Shown piece by piece: positions 26,101 through 34,554 of a stretch of DNA of 64,000 nucleotides. The notes beneath the pieces were generated by a model, which saw only the letters and a list, made by a program, of their open reading frames with translations, ran no database searches and was not told where the DNA came from. Source of the stretch: JACPRL01 sp035573715. GTDB lineage: Bacteria > Acidobacteriota > Terriglobia > Acidiferrales > 2-02-FULL-67-57. Position 1 is the stretch's first letter, and each line of letters opens with the position of its first letter. The stretch covers positions 99,068 through 163,067 of the forward strand of contig DATLZZ010000022.1 of assembly GCA_035573715.1 (NCBI GenBank). Reading direction: 5' to 3'. Both the position numbers and the translations under genes were made by a program.

Positions 26101-27200
26101 ACGTCGTAAGTGGCGCCACTGAGGCCCATCACCGTCGTCGGGGTGGTTGGACAAGGAGGATTGGGCGGCAGGTCTTCGCAGCGGTAAATCAGCACGCCGT
26201 CGCGGAACGACATCGAGGGTACCGAGCGCAACGTCGGAATTTCTTCCTTGTGGCGCAGGTCTTCCCAGTTTCCAAAGAGGAAGAACCGGTCCTTGACGAT
26301 CGGGCCGCCCAGGGCCACCCCGTAAATGTGGCGTTGGAACTTGCCCTTCTCCACGCCGTCGCGGTTCAGGAAGAAGTCGTTGGCGCTGACGGCGGCGTTG
26401 CGATGTCCCCAGTACACTTCGCCGTGCAGGTCGTTGGTTCCACTCTTGGTCTCGAGTTGCACCTGGGCGGCGGAGGAGCGGCCGGCATCGGCGTTGTAGT
26501 TCGTGGTAGTGACCCGGAATTCTTGCAAGGACGCCTGGGTGGCACGCAGGCTGGAGGTAAACGCGTAGCCGAACTGAGGGTCGTTGACGTCGACGCCGTC
26601 CAGCGTGATGTTGGTCTGGTCACTGCGGGCGCCATTCACACTGCCGCCACGGCCGTCGTCGTCACTTCCACTTGCGTAGCCACCGGGCGTGGCGGGCGAG
26701 CCCGGCACATAGGTCACCCCGGCCTGGAGATTCAGCAGACCTGAGGGGTCCAGGTCGAGGCTCGGCAGGTTGCGTACCTGGGTGCCGGAAAAGGGAATGC
26801 CCATGCTGGCGTCGGTGGTGTTGAGCCCGACCGTCTGCGCCTCTACCACTATCTCCTCCGTGAGCGCTCCCACCTCCAATGTGACGTTCATCGTCGTCGT
26901 GATTCCGATGGGAACCATCAGGTGTTCGCGCACCGCTTTCTTGAAGCCCTGCATCGCCACTTCCAGGCGGTAGGTGGCCGGAGATAACTGCGGGAAGATG
27001 TAGATTCCGTCGGCGCCGGTCTTGGTCTCGCGGGTCAGGCCAGTGCCCTCGTGAATGAGAGTCACATCGGCTCCGGCCACCACAGCACCCGACGGGTCGG
27101 TGACCTTGCCGGTCAGCGCAGTTGCTTGCGACCACGCGGGCGTGCTGCTGAGGAGAATAATCGCTGCCATCCACACACAACGACGAACCAGTGTCACCAT
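23127..27200 (-). CDS. Oar-like TonB-dependent receptor with carboxypeptidase-regulatory-like N-terminal domain
   Basis: 1357 residues from the ATG at 27200, preceded by GGGAG. A signal peptide (residues 1-25, ending PAWSQA) is followed by a CarboxypepD_reg-like Ig domain (LTGKVTDPSGAVVAGADV), a plug-like region (residues about 110-240 with NGARSDQTNITLDGVDVNDP) and a large outer-membrane beta barrel ending in Phe (FSLRYEF). This is the common architecture for acidobacterial receptors taking up large organic compounds. Odd detail: a Ca2+-loop-like DLDGDGFLD lies in an extracellular-loop region near bases 24015-24050. No SusD-like partner is adjacent. Confidence 0.9.
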   Translation of the reverse strand: MVTLVRRCVWMAAIILLSSTPAWSQATALTGKVTDPSGAVVAGADVTLIHEGTGLTRETKTGADGIYIFPQLSPATYRLEVAMQGFKKAVREHLMVPIGITTTMNVTLEVGALTEEIVVEAQTVGLNTTDASMGIPFSGTQVRNLPSLDLDPSGLLNLQAGVTYVPGSPATPGGYASGSDDDGRGGSVNGARSDQTNITLDGVDVNDPQFGYAFTSSLRATQASLQEFRVTTTNYNADAGRSSAAQVQLETKSGTNDLHGEVYWGHRNAAVSANDFFLNRDGVEKGKFQRHIYGVALGGPIVKDRFFLFGNWEDLRHKEEIPTLRSVPSMSFRDGVLIYRCEDLPPNPPCPTTPTTVMGLSGATYDVPAGFYGMSPAELMQLDPLGIGPNPAALAYFQNYPVPNAPGTFDRVNIVGFNFAAPIDNTFHTYILRADANLDRAANHTVYWRGTLQDDALVVDQPQFPGDPPNSTRLGASKGFALGYKTILGASAINTFRWGYTRLKESDAGRRSREFVDFRFIDNLEEENGDANADSFGRTIPTHHLRDDVSWTRGAHTLSAGFDIRFTRNSRFTNSNSFPGFFMNPSWLNNVGRALEPGEAECDPVLRPICAMVPSVAGSGDEFRDSVVNLFGIITQASAAYNFDRTGATLPVGEAVKRHFAVDEYEWYFQDQWRVTPTFTLTVGVRYFLTSPPWETNGNQVVPILRDNITGEVVPGGLGDWFEMRRTLMLQGEPTNLAPQISFDLGGPANGRPGYYSWDTNNWMPRIAAAWAPQFKDGWLNKVFGDGKTVFRGGYSLVYDRIGNGLVTSFNDFGSFGMSTVIDSTFGGCDEGEDPGTPDCPRFTGPFDVAAASGMLPPSPGGGFPSTPPGENPFGSGLLDPGSFAITQALDNSIRTPKAHVLNFALARRFGQDYTVEAAYVGRKGRKLLTIFDLAMPADLCDPTGGDCYFHSAQQLIALFEQGVPITDPMFANDTFSNGYWANLFPSWGPAGINGGFLPCDLFGADPGGAGGFSPTQVAYDWINCVHPDTTVFPFVMDLFGFPGYMTCSSGTDLDGDGFLDCPFAMFDDQFATLQAWRSKGRSEYHAFQLTVRKAFSHGFGFDFNYTLAKSLDLSSTPERADPIVGFELGAGYSGTTINAWQPELEYSFSDFDMRHQINANWYVELPFGRGKKFGSDVSGWADQIIGGWSTSGIFRWNSRLPANVINDRVWPTNWDLQGNATCGPPVPDPTHTAVGGPCPATQNTHNANNDRGPNLWQDPDGAFPFFHFTLPGLRGERNVIRGDGYFSMDFAVGKVFPMPWEGHRLRFRWEVFNITNTPYFDTAYLSASIGIQGTFGDYSRVLGGPRRMQFSLRYEF

Positions 27201-27549
27201 TTTAGTTACTCCCTGATTGGGATTGATGCGGCAGGTTCCAGACACACAAGGAAGGAGTACAGCGCAAGGACTGGAGCCGAGTCGCCTCATCACACCCCAT
27301 GAATGAGGAACTCCATCCAACAGGTCCGGCGATTCCTATCGCAACCGCCCGCCGGCTGTCAAGAGGGCAGTTACCTGCGAGCAAAGCAAACCACCCCTCC
27401 AGAAGCCTGCACTGCCCTTACCAAACTGGGCGCTATCTCCCGCATTCTGCAACTGGCTGTCGCCATGGAACATCCGACAACAGCCTGTTGCCGAACGCCC
27501 TTGCGCCTGTTTTTTCTTCTACTAAATCTTGGAGATTTCTTCGGATTTC
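27201..27549. other. Intergenic region upstream of the TonB receptor
   Basis: About 350 bp between two minus-strand genes. Apart from the possible promoter at 27333-27362 I see no gene or repeat; short ORFs here do not look real. Confidence 0.5.
27333..27362 (-). promoter_or_regulatory. Possible promoter of the TonB receptor
   Basis: A perfect TTGACA (minus strand, 27357-27362), 18 bp and TAGGAA, a weak -10. It would give a leader of about 125 nt. Confidence 0.35.
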
Positions 27550-29304
27550 CTATGGCTTTCTGCGTTGGACAACCGGCAGCCAGATTCGCGATGCTCGCCG
27601 GTGGTCGTGGTGGATGCGCAGCGTTGCCGGGCGAGATTCGCTCGACTCCATTTCCAACCCGCCCGTATGCAGGTTGCGGGAGAAGTGGGGAAAGAACGTC
27701 GTCGAGATTTGCACGCGGATGCGGTGGCCTTTCCGAAAGAGGTTGCTGGTCGCCAGGTTTTCCAGTATCAGCCGATAGACACGGCCGGGGCGGAGCAGTT
27801 TGCGCGAACCGCCGTCGCGGTAGCTCGCTCGCAGGACGTCCAGCCCCGGGCTCATCAGGTTGAAGGCCGTGGCATCGGGCGCTACATCCAGAAGTCGGAT
27901 CCAAAGGTCTGTGTCCGGGGCGTCCACCGAGATGAAGATTTCAGCTTTGACGGTCCCGGTAACTTCCAGGTCCTCCTTCAACGGCTCGGAGTCGAAGACG
28001 AGCACGTCGCGGCGGCCTTCCAGGCTTCGGTAATCGTGCGCGCCCGGATTGGCGGCGTGAGGATCCCAAACTGGCTTTGCGGGGTCGGAGGCGATCAAGC
28101 TGAATGGATCGCCAGTCCGGGCTTTGGTCCAACTCAACCGGCCCTTCCCCTCTTCGCGTGAGCGGGCCAGATAGAGCGGCGTCGGCCGCGCTTCGGCAGG
28201 CGGCCAGGAATCTTCCTCTCGCCAGCCGCTGCCCAGTACGTAGAAACGCACCGGCTTGCGGCACTCGACGCCGTTCTCCACTCCGCGGACGTAGCGGTCC
28301 ATCCAGTCGAGTACGAGCTTGTCGTAGTCTGCGCGCGCGTCGGCTTCGAACTCGCGCCCTCCCGCCCGGGCCTGGCCCACGGCGTCGACGCCGTGCACCC
28401 AGGGACCGATTATCACCTGCGTCTTCTTGTCGGCAGCGCCTTTGCGGGCTTCGACGAGGCCGCGAAAATTCGTCAGCGCGCCTTCAGGCCCGTAGGCTTC
28501 GTCATACCAGCCCGAAAGGTTCAGCACCGCCGCGTCCACGCGTGCGTACTTGCCTCTCAGCTCCGCCCACGACCACCAAGGGTCGCCGGGTGGATGGCTG
28601 AGCCACTGGTAGTAATACGGCGCCACGTCGCGGAGTTCGGGGAGTTCCCGCAGCGGGAGATGAGCGCGCAGACGATCGCCGCTCTCTCGCCACGCCGCGC
28701 GCGCTTCTTCGTAGCTACGAGGGCCGGGGAGATTCCTGCGCCGCCGCTCTTCCGGCGCAATGTTGTTCCAGATCCATCCAATCCAGGAGAGGTCGAACAC
28801 GCCGCCGGAGTAGAAGAAATTGCGCGGGGTGGAGAAGGTCATTGCCGGCACCATGGCTTTCAAGTGCGGTGGCCGCTCCACCGCCGCCAGCCACTGCGCC
28901 GCGCCCGGGTAGGAGAGCCCAAAGGTGCCCACCTTGCCGGTGGACCACGGCTGCGCCGCCGCCCATTCGATAGTGTCGTAGCCGTCGCGCCCTTCGTTCC
29001 GGTACGGCACAAACTCTCCGTCGGAAGCGAAGCGGCCGCGCACGTCCTGGATCACCACCGCGTAGCCGCGCTCCACCGCGCGCCGGAAGGTGGTGTAGTC
29101 TTCGCGCGCCCGCCGCTTGTCGTAGGGCGTGCGATAGACCAGCACCGGAAAGCGCCCGTCGGGCGCGGGACGCCAGACATCGGCCCGGAGGACCACGCCG
29201 TCGCGCATGGGCACGGCGACATCGGTCTCCAGGTGGAACTCGTCCGAGCCCGTCGCCCGCGCGGCGCCGGCCAGCAGAATCAGCAGGGCCAGAACTTTCC
29301 TCAT
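27550..29304 (-). CDS. CocE/NonD family alpha/beta hydrolase (X-Pro dipeptidyl-peptidase-like), secreted
   Basis: 584 residues from the ATG at 29304. A signal peptide is visible (residues 1-18, LLILLAGAARATG). The alpha/beta hydrolase core has the nucleophile Ser in GTFGLSYPGAAQW and the catalytic His in IIGPWVHGV. The C-terminal 200 residues form the jelly-roll domain of the CocE family (SVDAPDTDLWIRLLDVAPD). Family members hydrolyse acyl groups from esters (cocaine esterase) or N-terminal Xaa-Pro dipeptides or glutaryl-amides. It is divergent from the CoA-transferase operon and shares an 87-bp intergenic region with it. Confidence 0.88.
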   Translation of the reverse strand: MRKVLALLILLAGAARATGSDEFHLETDVAVPMRDGVVLRADVWRPAPDGRFPVLVYRTPYDKRRAREDYTTFRRAVERGYAVVIQDVRGRFASDGEFVPYRNEGRDGYDTIEWAAAQPWSTGKVGTFGLSYPGAAQWLAAVERPPHLKAMVPAMTFSTPRNFFYSGGVFDLSWIGWIWNNIAPEERRRRNLPGPRSYEEARAAWRESGDRLRAHLPLRELPELRDVAPYYYQWLSHPPGDPWWSWAELRGKYARVDAAVLNLSGWYDEAYGPEGALTNFRGLVEARKGAADKKTQVIIGPWVHGVDAVGQARAGGREFEADARADYDKLVLDWMDRYVRGVENGVECRKPVRFYVLGSGWREEDSWPPAEARPTPLYLARSREEGKGRLSWTKARTGDPFSLIASDPAKPVWDPHAANPGAHDYRSLEGRRDVLVFDSEPLKEDLEVTGTVKAEIFISVDAPDTDLWIRLLDVAPDATAFNLMSPGLDVLRASYRDGGSRKLLRPGRVYRLILENLATSNLFRKGHRIRVQISTTFFPHFSRNLHTGGLEMESSESRPATLRIHHDHRRASRIWLPVVQRRKP

Positions 29305-29355
29305 CGCCGGCGAGCCTACCACTGCACTGGTTGCCCGAACAACCCGCTGGGCGTG

Positions 29356-29364
29356 TGCTAGAAT
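29356..29364 (+). promoter_or_regulatory. Extended -10 promoter element before the CoA-transferase operon
   Basis: TGC followed by TAGAAT, an extended -10 box. No -35 stands at good spacing (TTGCCC at 29331 is 22 bp upstream). The operon's GTG start is 27 bp further on. Confidence 0.4.
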
Positions 29365-29391
29365 CCCGACCTCCTCGAGAGGTGCTCCCCG

Positions 29392-30297
29392 GTGTCGAAG
29401 CTCGCGACGATGAAGGAAGCGATGAGCCGCTTCGTCTGCGACGGCGACACCGTGGCAATGGAAGGCTTCACCCACCTGATCCCCTTCGCCGCCGCCCACG
29501 AGCTCATCCGCCAGCGGCGGCGCAACCTGACTCTGGTGCGCCTGACGCCCGACCTTATCTTCGACCAGATGGTGGCGGCCGGCTGCGCCCGCAAGTTGAT
29601 TTTCAGTTGGGCGGGCAATCCCGGCGTCGGCCCGCTGCACGCCGTCCGCCGCGCCCTGGAGCAGCAGCAGCCCGCGCCGCTGGAGTTCGAGGAGTATTCG
29701 CACTTCGGCCTGGCGCTGCGGTTTCAAGCCGCCGCCGCCAACGTCCCCTTTCTGCCCACGCGCAACTTTGCCGGCTCCGATCTGGTGCGCGTCAACCCCA
29801 ACGTCAAGCCGGTCACCTGTCCGCACACCGGCGAGGAGTTGTGGTCGGTGCCGGCGCTGGCGCCGGATGTCGCCATCCTGCACGCCCAGCGCGCCGATGA
29901 AGACGGCAACACCCAGGTGTGGGGACTTGTGGGCGTGCACAAGGAAGTTGCTTTCGCCGCCCGCCGCGTCGTGGTGATAGTCGAAGAGATTGTTTCGCAG
30001 GAGCTCATCCGCCGCGATCCCAACCGCACTCTGATTCCCGGTTTTCGCGTGGATGCCGTGGTGTGCGAGCCCTTCGGCGCCCATCCCTCCTACGTCCAGG
30101 GCTACTACGACCGCGACAATGAGTTCTATGTTCGCTGGGATGAAATCTCTCGCGTGCCGCAGAGCCTGGCCGCCTATCTTGATAAGTGGGTGTACGGCGT
30201 GGCCGACCGGCAGGAGTACTGCCGACGGGTCGGCGACGCTCTCGAGCGCTTGCGCGGTCGGCCCGTGCTCTGCGAGCCGGTCAACTACGGCTACTGA
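29392..30297 (+). CDS. CoA-transferase subunit A (GctA/IpdA-like)
   Basis: 301 residues from a GTG at 29392 with GAGAGGTG upstream. It matches the alpha-subunit class of family I CoA-transferases: KEAMSRFVCDGDTVAMEGFTH at the N-terminus, then LTLVRLTPDL and FSWAGNPGVGPLHAVRRALE. The subunit pairs with the next gene, overlapping it by one codon start (TGATG). The family moves CoA between short-chain acyl-CoAs and dicarboxylic or oxo-acids (glutaconate, 3-oxoadipate, cholesterol-ring acids). Acceptor unknown. It is the first gene of a five-gene operon. Confidence 0.88.
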   Translation: MSKLATMKEAMSRFVCDGDTVAMEGFTHLIPFAAAHELIRQRRRNLTLVRLTPDLIFDQMVAAGCARKLIFSWAGNPGVGPLHAVRRALEQQQPAPLEFEEYSHFGLALRFQAAAANVPFLPTRNFAGSDLVRVNPNVKPVTCPHTGEELWSVPALAPDVAILHAQRADEDGNTQVWGLVGVHKEVAFAARRVVVIVEEIVSQELIRRDPNRTLIPGFRVDAVVCEPFGAHPSYVQGYYDRDNEFYVRWDEISRVPQSLAAYLDKWVYGVADRQEYCRRVGDALERLRGRPVLCEPVNYGY

Positions 30298-31058
30298 TGC
30301 CCGATTTCACTACGCAGGAGGTCATGGTCACAACCGCAGCCCGGATGCTGCGCGACGGCGAAGTCGTCTTTGTCGGCATCGGCATTCCCAACCTGGCGGT
30401 CAACCTCGCCCGCCGCACTCGTTGCCCCAATCTCGTCCTTATCTATGAGTCCGGCGCCATCGGCGCGCGCCCGTCGCGCCTGCCGCTTTCCATCGGCGAC
30501 TCGGTGCTGGTCACCGGCGCGCTGGGCGTGTGCTCGATGCCGGAGACCTTTCAGTACTACCTCCAGCGCGGCCTCATCGACGTCGGCTTCCTCGGCGGGG
30601 CTCAGGTCGACCGCTTCGGCAACCTAAACACGACCGTCATTGGCGACTACCACCGGCCCAAAGCCCGCCTGCCGGGCTCGGGAGGCGCCTGCGAGATTGC
30701 CGCCCTGGCTCGCCGCGTGCTTATCGTCATGAACCACAAGCTGCGCAGCTTTCCCGAGCGGGTCGATTTCATCACCAGCCCGGGCTATCTCGACGGCGGC
30801 AACGCTCGCCAGCGGCTGGGCCTGCCCGGCGGCGGCCCGGCGGCGGTCATCACCGACCTCGGCGTGCTCCGTTTTGCGCCCGACACGCGCGAGATGGTCT
30901 TGGAGTCGCTGCACCCGGGCGCCACGCTCGAGCAGGTGCAGGAGAACACGGGTTGGAAGTTGCACGTCGCTTCGCCGCTCCGCACCACGGAGTCGCCGAC
31001 CGACGAAGAACTGCACGTGCTGCGCGAGGAACTCATTCCGCCGGGCGGCGCGCGATGA
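30297..31058 (+). CDS. CoA-transferase subunit B (GctB-like)
   Basis: 253 residues. Start ATG overlaps the stop of subunit A. It has the beta-subunit features: FVGIGIPNLAVNLARR, then LIYESGAIGARP, whose Glu is a candidate for the acyl-binding residue that forms a glutamyl-CoA thioester. Further blocks are LGGAQVDRFGNLNTTVIG and FITSPGYLDGG. Together with subunit A it should make a hetero-oligomeric enzyme. The stop overlaps the start of the aminotransferase gene (ATGA). Confidence 0.88.
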   Translation: MPDFTTQEVMVTTAARMLRDGEVVFVGIGIPNLAVNLARRTRCPNLVLIYESGAIGARPSRLPLSIGDSVLVTGALGVCSMPETFQYYLQRGLIDVGFLGGAQVDRFGNLNTTVIGDYHRPKARLPGSGGACEIAALARRVLIVMNHKLRSFPERVDFITSPGYLDGGNARQRLGLPGGGPAAVITDLGVLRFAPDTREMVLESLHPGATLEQVQENTGWKLHVASPLRTTESPTDEELHVLREELIPPGGAR

Positions 31059-32401
31059 GCGACGCGCTCTTCCCGCGCGACTTCGGCAAGACTTACCCAA
31101 CCGCTGTGCGCGGCGAGGGCTGCTACATCTACGCCGCAGATGGAAAGCGGTATCTCGATGCCGCGGGCGGCGCCGCCGTGGTCACCATCGGCCACGGGGT
31201 TGCCTCGGTCACCGAGGCGATGAGCGCCCAGGGGCGGCGGCTCGCCTTCATTCACACTTCCCACTTCCATTCTGAGCCAGCCGGGCAGCTTGCGGCGCGC
31301 CTGCGGGCGCTGGCGCCTGCCAAAATCCGCAAGGGTGGCCGAGTGTATTTCACCAGCGGAGGATCGGAAGCAACCGAAACCGCACTCAAACTCTGTCGTC
31401 AGTATTGGCTTGCCTGCGATGAGCCGCTTCGCACGCGCGTCGTCGCGCGCCATCAGAGCTATCACGGGGCGACGTTGGGTGCACTGGCGGTCACCGGCAA
31501 CCTCCGTCGCAAAGCGCCCTACACGCCGCTGCTGGCTGACTGGGGCCACATCGCGCCCTGCTACTGCTACCGCTGCCCGCTTGGACTGAGTTATCCAACT
31601 TGCAACGTGGCCTGCGCCGACGAGTTGGAGAAACTCGTCCAAAGCGTCGGGCCTGAAACCGTTGCCGGCTTCATCGTGGAGCCGGTGGTGGGCGCGACCC
31701 TGGGGGCGGTGGTCCCGCCCGATGGCTACCTGGAACGCATTGCGGAGATTTGCCGCCGCCACAATATCCTCTTGATGGCCGACGAAGTGATGACGGGGAT
31801 GGGGCGCACCGGCAAAGGATTCGCGGTCGAGCATTGGGGAGTCGAGCCCGACTTGATTCTGGTGGGCAAGGGCGTAGCCAGCGGCTACGCGCCGCTGGGT
31901 GCTGTGCTGGTTGGTGGAGAAGTCGCCGACGCCATTGCGCGCGGCCCGGGTTACTTCGAACACGGGTTCACCTACAGCGCCCATCCCGTTGCCACCGCCG
32001 CCGGACTGGCGGTGCTGGACTACATCGAACAGAATAAGCTCTTTGAGCGCGTGGCGCCGGCTGGTGAACAGTTCGGTCGCGATCTGGAGCCCTTGCGCGC
32101 GCTTCCTATCGTTGGTGATATTCGTGGTCGCGGACTATTGTGGGGCGTTGAGTTCGTGCGCGACTCGACCACGCGCGAACCATTTCCCGCCGCTGCCGGC
32201 GTGGCAGGACGGGTCTACCGGGCGGCGCTGGAGGAAGGAATCCTCACCTATCCCATTCAGGGCTGCGTGGACGGCGAACGCGGCGACCACATCCTGCTCG
32301 CTCCGCCTTTTGTCCTTTCGGCGGAGGAAAGCCAACAAGTCGCACGCGGGCTTGAAGCCGCGGTCGCGCGCGTGGCGCGCGAGCTGCGAGTCAGCCAATA
32401 A
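31055..32401 (+). CDS. Class III PLP-dependent aminotransferase
   Basis: 448 residues of the omega-amino acid aminotransferase type. Seen: FTSGGSEATETALKLC (cofactor phosphate binding), HQSYHGATLGALAVTGN, the PLP-ring Asp in LLMADEVMTGMGRTG and the Schiff-base Lys in LILVGKGVASGYAPLG. A Cys-rich stretch CYCYRCPLGLSYPTC lies near residues 170-185. Members transfer the distal amino group of substrates such as beta-alanine, 4-aminobutyrate, ornithine or beta-amino acids to pyruvate or 2-oxoglutarate. Coupling to CoA-transferase genes suggests the product acid is then activated with CoA. Confidence 0.9.
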   Translation: MSDALFPRDFGKTYPTAVRGEGCYIYAADGKRYLDAAGGAAVVTIGHGVASVTEAMSAQGRRLAFIHTSHFHSEPAGQLAARLRALAPAKIRKGGRVYFTSGGSEATETALKLCRQYWLACDEPLRTRVVARHQSYHGATLGALAVTGNLRRKAPYTPLLADWGHIAPCYCYRCPLGLSYPTCNVACADELEKLVQSVGPETVAGFIVEPVVGATLGAVVPPDGYLERIAEICRRHNILLMADEVMTGMGRTGKGFAVEHWGVEPDLILVGKGVASGYAPLGAVLVGGEVADAIARGPGYFEHGFTYSAHPVATAAGLAVLDYIEQNKLFERVAPAGEQFGRDLEPLRALPIVGDIRGRGLLWGVEFVRDSTTREPFPAAAGVAGRVYRAALEEGILTYPIQGCVDGERGDHILLAPPFVLSAEESQQVARGLEAAVARVARELRVSQ

Positions 32402-32403
32402 CA

Positions 32404-34554
32404 ATGGCAACCCACACAAGGGCAGCGCTGGGCCTGCTCGCGGTTCTCCTGGCCGCGGCGACCCTACCGGCGGGTAAGGCTCCGCCCGAGCGCCTGCGCG
32501 GTTTTTCGCTCAAGGCGTCCGAAGCGCAGCGGCGACTGGAGGAGACGTTCAAGGCCATTCCTTCGACTGAGCGGCTGCGCGACCACCACCGCTGGCTCAC
32601 GCGCGAGCCCCACCCGGCGGGCTCGGAGGCGAACAACAAGCTGGCCCGGGAAATCGCGCAGCGGTGGCAGGAGTATGGGCTTGACGAGGTTCGAATTCAT
32701 CGCTACGACGTGCTGAACTCCGCGGCCCGCGAAGTGGTGGTGGAGATGGTCAGCCCCACCCGCTACCGCGCCGCGCTGCGCGAAGACGCCTACGAGGTTG
32801 ACCCCGACACCAGGCATCCGGACATCTCCAGCGCCTACCTGTCTCTTTCGGCCTCAGGCGAGGTGACGGCGCCGCTCGTCTACGCGCACAGCGGCAACCC
32901 CGAGGACTACGACTATCTGAAGAAGCGCGGCATCGACGTGCGCGGCAAGGTGGCGCTGGTGCGCTACTCGGAGCCCTACAGCTACCGCGGCTTCAAGGCG
33001 CTCACCGCACAGCAGCGCGGCGTGGCAGCGCTGCTCATCTATTCCGACCCGGCCGAGGACGGCTATCGCCGCGGCGCGGTTTTTCCCGACGGCCCGTGGG
33101 GGCCGGAGAGCCACCTCCAGCGCGGGGCGATTACCTACGACTTCATTGGGCCCGGCGACCCGCTGACGCCGGGCTGGGCGTCGGTCGAGAGCGCGCGGCG
33201 CATTCCGGTCGAGGAAGCGCAGTCGGTGCCGCGCATCCTGGCGGTGCCGCTGGCGTGGCGCGATGCCAAGCCGCTGCTCGAGCAGCTCGATGGCCCGGCG
33301 GCGCCCAAGGCGTGGCAGGGCGGCCTGCCGCTGAAGTATCGCCTCGGCGGCGGGCGCGTGCAGGTGCACGTCAAGGTGGATATGGACACGCGGGTGCAGC
33401 CGAACTACGTGGTCGAAGGCCGCCTCCGCGGCGGCGAGCTGCCCGACGAGTGGGTGGTAATGGGCAGCCATCACGATGCCTGGGTCTTCGGCGGCGTCGA
33501 TGCCTCCAGCGGCAGCGCGGCGCTGATGGAGCTGGCGCGCGCGCTGGGAGAATTGAAGAAGCAGGGCCTCCGGCCGCGCCGCACCCTGGTGCTGTGCAGT
33601 TGGGACGGCGAAGAAGTGGCGCTGACGACTTCAACCGAGTGGGGCGAGCAGTTCGCGGACGAGTTGAAAGAGAAGGCGGTCGCCTATATCAATGTCGACC
33701 CTGGAGTTTCGGGGCCGGAATTCGAAGTCACCGCGGTGCCTTCGCTGGCGCCGCTGGTGGTGGAGGTCAGCCGCTCGCTCGACGAGCCCTCGGGGAAAAC
33801 TCTCTACAACGCCTGGAAAGAGTCGGCCGCGCGCGAGCGCAAGAAGCAGAAACCCATCGCGGACAGCGAGCTCGTCAACACGCGCGTGGGCAGCGGTTCC
33901 GACCACACCGTATTCCTCAATTACCTGGGGCGGCCGGTGGTGCTGCCGGGATTCACGGGTCCCTACGGTGTGTATCACTCCGCCTACGACGACTTCTACT
34001 GGATGAACAAATTCGGCGACCCCGGCTACCGCTACCACCGCCTGCTGACACAATTCTGGGGGGTGCTGGCGTTGCGGCTGGCGAATGCTGAGACCTTGCC
34101 GTTCGACTTCGTCTCCTACGCGGAGAACGCCCGCGAGTTTGTGCAGGAGCTTGAGCGCAAGAAGAACCGGCGCCGACAGGTTGACCTGAAGCCCTTGCTG
34201 CGGCGCGTGGATGAGTGGGAGCAAGCCGCACAGCAGCTTCATCAGGCCATGGACGAGTCGCTCCAGCGGGGCTCGCTCTCGCGCGAACAGGCGGCGCGGC
34301 TGAACCGGCAACTGATGCAAGTCGAAGCCAACTGGCTCGCGCCCGAGGGGATCCCCGGCCGACCCTGGTTCAAGCATCTCCTCTACGGCACGCGCTTCAC
34401 CTACGCGCACCTGGAGCTCCCGGCGCTCACCGAAGCGGTCGAGCGCGGCGACTGGAAAGCGGCGCAGGCCGAGGCGAAGCGCCTCGAAGAAGCTCTGCTT
34501 CGAAACACAGCCCTGCTGAATCAAGCCGCGGCGGAATTGGGGTCAAAGAAATGA
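32404..34554 (+). CDS. M28 family glutamate carboxypeptidase II-like peptidase, secreted
   Basis: 716 residues with a signal peptide (GLLAVLLAAATLPAGK). Domain order is the glutamate carboxypeptidase II/transferrin receptor type: protease-associated insert (residues about 155-290), M28 peptidase core (about 320-560) and a helical dimerisation domain to the end. The two-zinc ligands appear as MGSHHDAWVFGGVDASSG (His, Asp), SWDGEEVALTTSTEW (catalytic and ligand Glu), NVDPGVSG (Asp) and GSGSDHTVFLNY (His). These enzymes cleave C-terminal glutamate or other residues from peptides. The gene follows the aminotransferase by 2 bp and overlaps the next start (ATGA). Confidence 0.9.
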   Translation: MATHTRAALGLLAVLLAAATLPAGKAPPERLRGFSLKASEAQRRLEETFKAIPSTERLRDHHRWLTREPHPAGSEANNKLAREIAQRWQEYGLDEVRIHRYDVLNSAAREVVVEMVSPTRYRAALREDAYEVDPDTRHPDISSAYLSLSASGEVTAPLVYAHSGNPEDYDYLKKRGIDVRGKVALVRYSEPYSYRGFKALTAQQRGVAALLIYSDPAEDGYRRGAVFPDGPWGPESHLQRGAITYDFIGPGDPLTPGWASVESARRIPVEEAQSVPRILAVPLAWRDAKPLLEQLDGPAAPKAWQGGLPLKYRLGGGRVQVHVKVDMDTRVQPNYVVEGRLRGGELPDEWVVMGSHHDAWVFGGVDASSGSAALMELARALGELKKQGLRPRRTLVLCSWDGEEVALTTSTEWGEQFADELKEKAVAYINVDPGVSGPEFEVTAVPSLAPLVVEVSRSLDEPSGKTLYNAWKESAARERKKQKPIADSELVNTRVGSGSDHTVFLNYLGRPVVLPGFTGPYGVYHSAYDDFYWMNKFGDPGYRYHRLLTQFWGVLALRLANAETLPFDFVSYAENAREFVQELERKKNRRRQVDLKPLLRRVDEWEQAAQQLHQAMDESLQRGSLSREQAARLNRQLMQVEANWLAPEGIPGRPWFKHLLYGTRFTYAHLELPALTEAVERGDWKAAQAEAKRLEEALLRNTALLNQAAAELGSKK

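Noticed and set aside
25224..26744. A 506-codon plus-strand frame opposite the TonB receptor
   Set aside because: No domain or start site; antisense to a clear gene.
27550..30084. Extension of the CocE/NonD hydrolase to a start at 30084
   Set aside because: The extra 260 residues are antisense to the CoA-transferase gene and lack homology; a signal peptide begins at 29304.
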